From the NCBI RefSeq assembly GCF_000379945.1, contig NZ_KB904133.1, positions 1-36,845 of the forward strand: 36,845 bases of DNA, written 5' to 3'. The translations under genes were made by a program, and so were the position numbers. This DNA is from Porphyromonas macacae DSM 20710 = JCM 13914. Lineage in GTDB: Bacteria > Bacteroidota > Bacteroidia > Bacteroidales > Porphyromonadaceae. Positions 31,518 through 36,845 of this stretch are shown one piece after another. The notes below the pieces were generated by a model, which saw nothing but the letters and a program-made list of their open reading frames with translations, ran no database searches and was not told the origin of the DNA. Every line of letters begins with the position of its first letter. The stretch's first letter is position 1.

Positions 31518-34109
31518 TCAGATATTCTCCGGAGCAATCCAAAGGACATAGGCAAAATCCATCGGATGAGGCAGTAAATCATACTTAGGCAGTATGCGGA
31601 TACCTATTTTCTGATGTCCGGGTACCGAATGCTTGCCTTCCATACCGAAGGCAACCACCCGGCCGTTCTGTTCGGAGGATAACTGTTTGAAGTCTTTTAT
31701 TTCCAACAGTTCCATCTTATTGCCATCCTGCTCGGAACGTGCAATTACCATTTGAACCTTGAGGTCGCATTTCAGCTCTCCTTTATCAATCTTAAGAATG
31801 ATTTTATCTATGCCTTCGGCATTGATCCGATTGTTTTGATTGATATTCTCATTATACTGTTTGAACTCCAAAACCTTCAAAGCATCCCAATTATTGGCCA
31901 CGTTTTCTTTCCAGGCCACGAGTTCTTTCAAATGAAGACAATTATCTTCGGTCAAGGTAAGGAAGCGGTCGTGCAGTTTATTGTAGAAACGATCGTAATA
32001 ATCGTCCAACATACGCCTCATGGTATAGTGAGGCGCAATATAGCTCATCGAATTCTTGATGAATTGCACCCAGCCTTCGGAATAACTCTTCTTCCCTTCA
32101 CGATGATAATACAACGGAGCTATCTCATTTTCCAAAAGTTCATAAATGGTAGTGGCATCAAGTTTATCCTGATAGTGCTGATCAGTAAATGTTCTCTTTT
32201 CGGTAATTGCCCAACCGGCATCCTTACGGTACCCCTCATACCACCACCCGTCAAGGACAGAGAGATTCAACACACCGTTCATCTCGGCCTTTTCTCCGGA
32301 TGTACCGGAGGCTTCCAAAGGACGCGTGGGGGTATTCATCCAGACATCTACCCCGGCAATAAGTTTCTGTGCCAAACGAATGTCGTAATTCTCAAGGAAA
32401 AGAATTTTACCGAGAAGTTCGGGACGATGACTGTACTGCAAAATATGCTTGATCAATCCCTGCCCGCCACCGTCTGCAGGATGCGCTTTGCCGGTAAAAA
32501 TAAAGTATACCGGTCTGTCTGCATTGTTTACGATAGATGCCAGACGGTGAATATCGGTAAAAAGCAGGTGAGCACGCTTATAAGTGGCAAACCGCCTGCC
32601 AAAACCGACCAGTAATACATTCGGATCGAGTTTTTCCAGAGTGGCCATAGCCAGATCGGGGCGTCCGGTGTTCTTTGCCCAATTTTCAGCGTAAGTCTGT
32701 TTGATATACTCGATCAAATCTCTTTTCTGTGCCTGACGAATTTCCCAAATCTCTTCAGAAGGTACATTTTGCACTTTGCTCCACATCTCTTCTTTCACCT
32801 GGTTTTCCAAATAATCAGGGCCGAAGATTTTTTTGTAAAACTCCTGCCATCTTTCCGTAGCCCAGGTAGGCAGGTGTACTCCATTGGTCACATAACCCAC
32901 ATGTAACTCTTCAGGGAAAAAGCCCTTCCAAACAGGAGCAAACATTGTCTGCGAAACCCGTCCGTGCAGTTTACTGACACCATTGGCTTCCTGACAGGTA
33001 TTCAAAGCGAAAACACTCATGGAGAATTTTTCGCCCGAACCCGGATTTTCCCGACCCAGGTCTATCAGATCTTGCCATGTGATACCCAACTGTCCGGGTA
33101 TATGCCCCATGTATTTTCCAAAAAGATCCTCGGCAAAATAATCGTGCCCCGCAGGTACGGGCGTATGTACGGTATAGAGCGTGGAGGCACGAACCAGCTC
33201 AAGAGCTTCATCGAAAGACTTCTGCTCTTTCTGCACATAATTAATCAGTCTTTGCACGCTGATGAGGGCTGCATGCCCCTCGTTCATGTGATAGATATCT
33301 TTTTGTATACCTAATTTATCCAAAAGCAATACTCCTCCGATACCCAACAGATACTCCTGACGCATCCGGTTTTCCCATTCACCGCCATACAGTTTGTGAG
33401 TTATTTCCCTGTCCCAACTGCTATTCATATCTATATCCGTATCCATCAAATAGAGGTTGATGCGTCCTACCTTAACCTGCCAGATATGGGCATACACATT
33501 GTGATTGGAAAAGGGGACTTCGAGGATTACGGGATTATCGTCTTCATCCATTACCTGTGTGATGGGTAGCTGGTCAAAATCCTGTGCTTCGTAATTGGCA
33601 ATCTGCTGCCCATCGGCATTAAGGGTTTGGGTAAAATAACCATAACGATAGAGAAAACCGACAGCCGTAAGATCTACATTGCTGTCACTGGCTTCTTTGA
33701 GATAATCTCCAGCCAAAACACCTAAACCTCCGGAATAAATTTTCAGGACATTGGTCAAGCCGTATTCCATGCTGAAATAAGCTACGGAAGGGCGAGTCTT
33801 GTCTACCGGCTGGTTCATATAAGCGAGATATTCGCCATACACTTCGTCCAATTGTGCCAGCAAATCTTTGTCTGCACTTATTTTATCAAGCGACTCGGCA
33901 GATAACTGTCTGGTAAGCATAACGGGATTTCCCTCCGTCTTTTCCCACAACTCGGGAGAAAGCCTTTTGAACAACCGTTGTGCACCGGGATTCCAAACCC
34001 ACCAAAGATTGTGAGACAATTCTTCTATCCTTCGAAGATTGGCAGGCAGTTTTGCATAAGAATAAATATCCTTCCAAACGGGAACGTTTGCACTCTTCTG
34101 TCTAATCAT
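31518..34109 (-). CDS. glgP: Alpha-glucan (glycogen/maltodextrin) phosphorylase
   Basis: GT35-family phosphorylase (863 residues) that releases glucose 1-phosphate from glycogen or maltodextrin. The N-terminus (LRRIEELSHNLWWVWNPGAQ at about residues 24-43) is the DUF3417 domain found in the Bacteroidota and archaeal subclass of alpha-glucan phosphorylases. The PLP-binding region is EASGTSGEKAEMNGVLNLSV, with Lys in the GEKAEMNG stretch as the likely Schiff-base residue, and ends DGWWYEGY. The length is near that of this subclass. Divergent from ssb with 173 bp between; not clustered with other glycogen genes. Confidence 0.93.
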   Translation of the reverse strand: MIRQKSANVPVWKDIYSYAKLPANLRRIEELSHNLWWVWNPGAQRLFKRLSPELWEKTEGNPVMLTRQLSAESLDKISADKDLLAQLDEVYGEYLAYMNQPVDKTRPSVAYFSMEYGLTNVLKIYSGGLGVLAGDYLKEASDSNVDLTAVGFLYRYGYFTQTLNADGQQIANYEAQDFDQLPITQVMDEDDNPVILEVPFSNHNVYAHIWQVKVGRINLYLMDTDIDMNSSWDREITHKLYGGEWENRMRQEYLLGIGGVLLLDKLGIQKDIYHMNEGHAALISVQRLINYVQKEQKSFDEALELVRASTLYTVHTPVPAGHDYFAEDLFGKYMGHIPGQLGITWQDLIDLGRENPGSGEKFSMSVFALNTCQEANGVSKLHGRVSQTMFAPVWKGFFPEELHVGYVTNGVHLPTWATERWQEFYKKIFGPDYLENQVKEEMWSKVQNVPSEEIWEIRQAQKRDLIEYIKQTYAENWAKNTGRPDLAMATLEKLDPNVLLVGFGRRFATYKRAHLLFTDIHRLASIVNNADRPVYFIFTGKAHPADGGGQGLIKHILQYSHRPELLGKILFLENYDIRLAQKLIAGVDVWMNTPTRPLEASGTSGEKAEMNGVLNLSVLDGWWYEGYRKDAGWAITEKRTFTDQHYQDKLDATTIYELLENEIAPLYYHREGKKSYSEGWVQFIKNSMSYIAPHYTMRRMLDDYYDRFYNKLHDRFLTLTEDNCLHLKELVAWKENVANNWDALKVLEFKQYNENINQNNRINAEGIDKIILKIDKGELKCDLKVQMVIARSEQDGNKMELLEIKDFKQLSSEQNGRVVAFGMEGKHSVPGHQKIGIRILPKYDLLPHPMDFAYVLWIAPENI

Positions 34110-34148
34110 ATCAATAGTAATCTAAAAAATCATAAAAACAAGATGGCA

Positions 34149-34156
34149 CAAAGATA
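34149..34156 (-). promoter_or_regulatory. -7 promoter motif for glgP
   Basis: Minus strand TATCTTTG, matching TAnnTTTG, about 40 bp before the glgP ATG. A TTTT stretch, not TTG, is found at the -33 position. Confidence 0.42.
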
Positions 34157-34242
34157 AGATATTTCGATACCATCTTAAAATATATCTACCGTTTATACAC
34201 TTCACCTAAGCGCAAGAGACAGAAGTCTATCCGGGTTTTTAC

Positions 34243-34250
34243 TAAATTTG
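34243..34250 (+). promoter_or_regulatory. -7 promoter motif for ssb-gldE-PPTase
   Basis: TAAATTTG on the plus strand, matching TAnnTTTG, 32 bp upstream of the ssb ATG. No clear -33 element. Confidence 0.42.
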
Positions 34251-34282
34251 CATTCATAAATAAACGAGTGTACATATAATCT

Positions 34283-34735
34283 ATGTCTTATAACAAGGTT
34301 ATCCTCATCGGACATATCGGTAACGAACCGGAGGTCAGACACATGGATCACGATTTCAGCTTTGCAACCTTTTCTCTGGCCACAGGGTACAAAGCTTTTA
34401 CCACGCCGGATGGTAGAAAGGTTAAAGAACAGACCGACTGGCACCGTATTGTAGCTCCCAATCAACTGGCCGTATGGGCAGAGCGATGGGTACATAAAGG
34501 GATGAGCCTCGGCGTAGAAGGAAGACTGCGCTACCGAAACTATACCGATAGAAATGGGCAAACGTTAAATATTACGGAAATTGTGGCTGAACGACTTTTC
34601 TTCGTCGATAGTACACCGCAAAAAAAACAGTCCGAAGAAAAAGGAACCGAAGGCAATAAAACTCCAAGGGAGAATGATAACGCCTCTTTCTCTGATGAAC
34701 GATATAATGCAAATAACGACAGCGAGCCTTTTTAA
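34283..34735 (+). CDS. ssb: Single-stranded DNA-binding protein
   Basis: OB-fold protein (150 residues) that coats single-stranded DNA in replication and repair. The N-terminus MSYNKVILIGHIGNEPEVRH, then FATFSLATGYKAF and the TDWHRIVAPNQLAVWAERWVHKG region (first 20 residues match the SSB core), are typical. The last 40 residues are polar and disordered, ending DNDSEPF-like (NNDSEPF), an acidic tip with terminal Phe as used to recruit repair proteins. It stands before gldE (30 bp), an order known from other Bacteroidota. Confidence 0.95.
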   Translation: MSYNKVILIGHIGNEPEVRHMDHDFSFATFSLATGYKAFTTPDGRKVKEQTDWHRIVAPNQLAVWAERWVHKGMSLGVEGRLRYRNYTDRNGQTLNITEIVAERLFFVDSTPQKKQSEEKGTEGNKTPRENDNASFSDERYNANNDSEPF

Positions 34736-34765
34736 TATCGAATAACAGCCCATCTCATACACGAT

Positions 34766-36094
34766 ATGTTTCTACTCAACATTCTTGACCAGGTTTCGGT
34801 TTATCCCCTGTCTTCCGCTGTAATCATAGCTATTGCAGTAACGGTGATTTTACTCTTCATGTCGGGGTATATGTCTTCTTCGGAAGTGGCTTTTTTTTCT
34901 CTTACACCCCAAAATTTAGAAGAAATAAAAGAAGAGAAAACACCCGCAGACAGATCTTTGCTGAAAGTTTTGAGCGATTCCGAACGTTTGCTGGCCACGA
35001 TACTTATCGGGAACAATCTGATTAACGTAGCCATTATCATGCTCACGGCTTACACATTCAGGAACTTATTCGAATTCAGATCTTCCGTTGTCGGTTTTAT
35101 TATTCAAACGGTACTGCTCACTGCTTTATTACTGTTGTTTGGTGAAATAATCCCCAAAGTATATGCACAAAAACATTCGTTGAAGATGAGCCGTTTTTCG
35201 GCACCGAAAATGGAAATCATCATCAAACTTCTAAAACCGGTTTCGAGCTTGCTGATTCGCTCTTCATCGGTAGTTACGGACTCTTTCGGCAACCGGAAAT
35301 ACAATCTTTCGGCAGAAGATCTTTCACAGGCGGTCAACCTGATCGACGGAGAAAGTCAGGTGGGAGAAAAGAAACTGCTTACCGAGATTGTAAAATTTTC
35401 CAATAAAACAGCCTCCGATATCATGGTGCCGCGTATGGATATGGTGGATGTGGATATTTCGTGGGGGTTCGATAAAATTTTAGAAGAAGTGATTTCTTCG
35501 GGATATTCACGTATTCCTGTCTACGAAAATACAGAGGACAATATCAAGGGCATTCTTTATGTGAAAGACCTCATCCCCTATAAAGACGCAGAGGCGGACT
35601 TCAACTGGCAGAAACTTATCCGAAAAGCTTATTTCGTGCCGGAAAACAAACGCCTGGACAATCTTTTGGAAGAATTTCGCGCCAACCGCATGCATATGTC
35701 TATTGTGGTGGATGAATATGGAGGTACATCCGGCATCATTACATTGGAAGATATTCTTGAAGAAATTTTGGGTGAAATTTCGGATGAATACGATCAGGAA
35801 GAGCCTCTGTATAAACAACTGTCCGATGGCAGCTACCTGTTTCAAGCCAAGACGTCCATCAATGATGCCCGGCGTGCTCTGCACATCGAACCGGGGTCTT
35901 TCGGCGAATATGAAGAAGAAGTAGACACACTGGGCGGACTGCTCATGGAAATCAAACAAGATCTGGTACATACCGGAGACAGTGTAACCACGGAAGGATG
36001 GACCATTACTGCCACAAAAATGGAGCGATATCGAATCACCGAAGTCAAACTGACTCCCCCGCCCTCCTCGGCCGGTGGAGGGGAGAACAGATAA
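34766..36094 (+). CDS. gldE: Gliding motility-associated protein GldE (CNNM/CBS/CorC-HlyC)
   Basis: A 442-residue inner-membrane protein with the CNNM domain (about three or four helices in residues 15-155, with GYMSSSEVAFFSLTP and LFGEIIPKVYAQKHS), a CBS pair at about 215-340 (DIMVPRMDMVDVD, GILYVKDLIPY, DEYGGTSGIITLEDILEEIL), and a C-terminal CorC/HlyC domain. In gliding Flavobacteria GldE is needed for motility along with GldD; in non-gliding relatives it is kept and may handle divalent metals. The usual partner gldD is not next to it here: the following gene is a phosphopantetheinyl transferase, 4 bp on. Confidence 0.92.
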   Translation: MFLLNILDQVSVYPLSSAVIIAIAVTVILLFMSGYMSSSEVAFFSLTPQNLEEIKEEKTPADRSLLKVLSDSERLLATILIGNNLINVAIIMLTAYTFRNLFEFRSSVVGFIIQTVLLTALLLLFGEIIPKVYAQKHSLKMSRFSAPKMEIIIKLLKPVSSLLIRSSSVVTDSFGNRKYNLSAEDLSQAVNLIDGESQVGEKKLLTEIVKFSNKTASDIMVPRMDMVDVDISWGFDKILEEVISSGYSRIPVYENTEDNIKGILYVKDLIPYKDAEADFNWQKLIRKAYFVPENKRLDNLLEEFRANRMHMSIVVDEYGGTSGIITLEDILEEILGEISDEYDQEEPLYKQLSDGSYLFQAKTSINDARRALHIEPGSFGEYEEEVDTLGGLLMEIKQDLVHTGDSVTTEGWTITATKMERYRITEVKLTPPPSSAGGGENR

Positions 36095-36098
36095 TACG

Positions 36099-36710
36099 AT
36101 GCTCAACATCCCTTTTTCCGAACCTGTCTTAGCCGGCATATATCCCCTCTCACATGAAACCATGCGAGAGGCCGAACGGCGAACGGCAGAAGAACTCGTT
36201 GAATTATTATTTGCCGAATCGGCAGAAACTTATATACAGATAGCCCATACACCGGAAGGAAGGCCTTACATTCCCGCCCTGCCCCACATTTCCATCAGCC
36301 TGTCACACAGCAATAATATGCTGGCTCTATTGGCCGGGGACAAAGACTATATACCGGGAGTGGACATCGAGCGAAAAGGACGCAATGTAGAACGGGTCAG
36401 GCACAAATTTATCAACGCCCGTGAAGAAGAGTGGCTTAGCCGAAGAAACAAGCTGGAACAAACCGAACTATTATCCATTTTATGGTGTGCCAAAGAAACA
36501 GGATATAAGATTTTCACCCCAAAAGATGCTTCTCTTTTACGTTTTACGATATATCCGGTTAAACCAATCAACAGTACATTCCAAGGGATCATGGAATATA
36601 AGCCTCATCCGGAAGACTCATACTACCCAAAGATACAACGGCTAAATTTTTCGGTAAAAATACTACCGAAGCATTATTTGGTTTGGGCGTTACAAGGTGC
36701 AGACAAATAA
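36099..36710 (+). CDS. 4'-phosphopantetheinyl transferase superfamily protein
   Basis: Transfers the phosphopantetheine arm from CoA to a carrier protein (203 residues, Sfp/AcpT-like). The first half includes SISLSHSNNMLALL; the Mg-binding motif GVDIERKGRNVERV and the second motif LSILWCAKETGYKIF (W-x-x-KE-x-x-x-K) are both intact. The ATG at 36099 (MLNIPFSEPVL) is chosen, just after the gldE stop, over one eight codons upstream within gldE. Likely target is the acyl carrier protein or a peptide carrier; the sequence does not decide. It ends 4 bp before the second IS1182-like copy. Confidence 0.9.
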   Translation: MLNIPFSEPVLAGIYPLSHETMREAERRTAEELVELLFAESAETYIQIAHTPEGRPYIPALPHISISLSHSNNMLALLAGDKDYIPGVDIERKGRNVERVRHKFINAREEEWLSRRNKLEQTELLSILWCAKETGYKIFTPKDASLLRFTIYPVKPINSTFQGIMEYKPHPEDSYYPKIQRLNFSVKILPKHYLVWALQGADK

Positions 36711-36714
36711 AAAG

Positions 36715-36751
36715 GGGGGCTGTGTCAAAATTCATTTTTGGGGCAGCCTCC
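36715..36751 (+). terminator. Terminator of the ssb-gldE-PPTase unit, formed by the IS end
   Basis: GGGGGCTG (36715-36722) and CAGCCTCC (36744-36751) form an 8-bp stem with one wobble, and AAAA/TTTT in the loop can extend it. It is followed by TTTTTTTATT. It begins 5 bp after the PPTase stop codon and is the outer end of the second IS1182-like copy. Confidence 0.75.
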
Positions 36752-36845
36752 TTTTTTTATTCCTCATCCAACGACAAAGCCCCAACTTTCACAAGCTAGG
36801 GCTTCGTTCGTTCACTAAGTTTGAGTAACTTAGCAAATATCAATT
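36715..36845 (+). mobile_element. Left end of a second IS1182-like element, continuing past the window
   Basis: The reverse complement of this stretch is nearly identical to 22375-22504; about 96 bases at the inner side (36750-36845) have no differences. It holds the terminal hairpin, a second hairpin in the leader (AAGCCC at 36777 with GGGCTT near 36799-36804), and possibly a TTG start at 36821 of the transposase. The ATG expected from the first copy would lie just outside the window. Whether this copy is complete cannot be seen. Confidence 0.8.

Noticed and set aside
22169-36845. Composite transposon bounded by the two IS1182-like copies
   Set aside because: The enclosed genes are ordinary core genes, the first copy is dead, and 14 kb with such content shows no cargo character; inversion is the more plausible consequence.
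1-36845. CRISPR array, tRNA, rRNA or riboswitch
   Set aside because: No regularly spaced repeats, no GTTCGAnnC-type tRNA arms in intergenic regions, no rRNA-like stretches, and no recognisable riboswitch core were found by eye on either strand.

Overview
The window is a 36.8-kb piece of a Bacteroidota chromosome, most likely Porphyromonas or a close relative in the Bacteroidales. The reasons are: an S46 dipeptidyl peptidase of the DPP11 type, GldE, an alpha-glucan phosphorylase with the DUF3417 N-terminus, a DUF2027-Smr protein, a BioC/BioG biotin pathway, a transhydrogenase split into three genes, absence of clear Shine-Dalgarno sequences, and Bacteroidetes-type promoter motifs (TAnnTTTG) upstream of many transcription units. 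The species cannot be fixed from the sequence alone. No rRNA, tRNA or CRISPR array is visible.

Layout. 1-2544 (-): transhydrogenase genes pntAA, pntAB and the first 331 codons of pntB. 2827-3680: a divergent pair, a SnoaL/NTF2-like protein (-) and an HxlR regulator (+). 3681-4262: debris of mobile elements (an IS3-type left end and a MITE-like element). 4263-6374 (-): hup, a 29-residue AURKAIP1/COX24-type basic protein, and an RNase E/G gene. 6586-7710 (-): the MeaB GTPase. 7886-11581 (-): a galactose operon (galM, MFS sugar transporter, galK). 11811-14447 (-): bioF-bioG-bioC. 14689-17592 (-): sigma-54 activator, lptE, a conserved TPR-like protein, secG. 17708-18634 (+): oxyR. 18635-18959: IS3-type remnant and a perfect 30-bp inverted repeat. 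18960-22101 (-): murF, rpoN and a single-domain PAS protein. 22169-22504: broken IS1182-like element. 22530-24485 (-): membrane nucleotide-sugar dehydratase, followed by about 1 kb without a recognisable gene. 25527-29964 (-): DUF2027-Smr protein, CYTH protein, DPP11, DUF1963 protein. 30271-31359 (-) gcvT; 31518-34109 (-) glycogen/maltodextrin phosphorylase; 34283-36710 (+) ssb, gldE, 4'-phosphopantetheinyl transferase. 36715-36845: start of a second IS1182-like copy, running out of the window.

The window is mainly core chromosome: redox balance (pnt), RNA turnover (rng), cell wall and envelope (murF, lptE, secG, dehydratase), cofactors (biotin, PPTase), oxidative stress (oxyR), sugar and glycogen use (gal genes, glgP), one-carbon metabolism (gcvT) and peptide use (DPP11). 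I found no defence system, toxin-antitoxin pair, prophage or other obviously new multi-gene system. The most unusual features are non-coding: two inverted copies of an IS end that double as intrinsic terminators, a MITE-like element that appears to supply the rng terminator, a terminator inside the pnt operon, a long perfect inverted repeat between two convergent genes, and a murF-rpoN promoter that may borrow its upstream half from an IS remnant.
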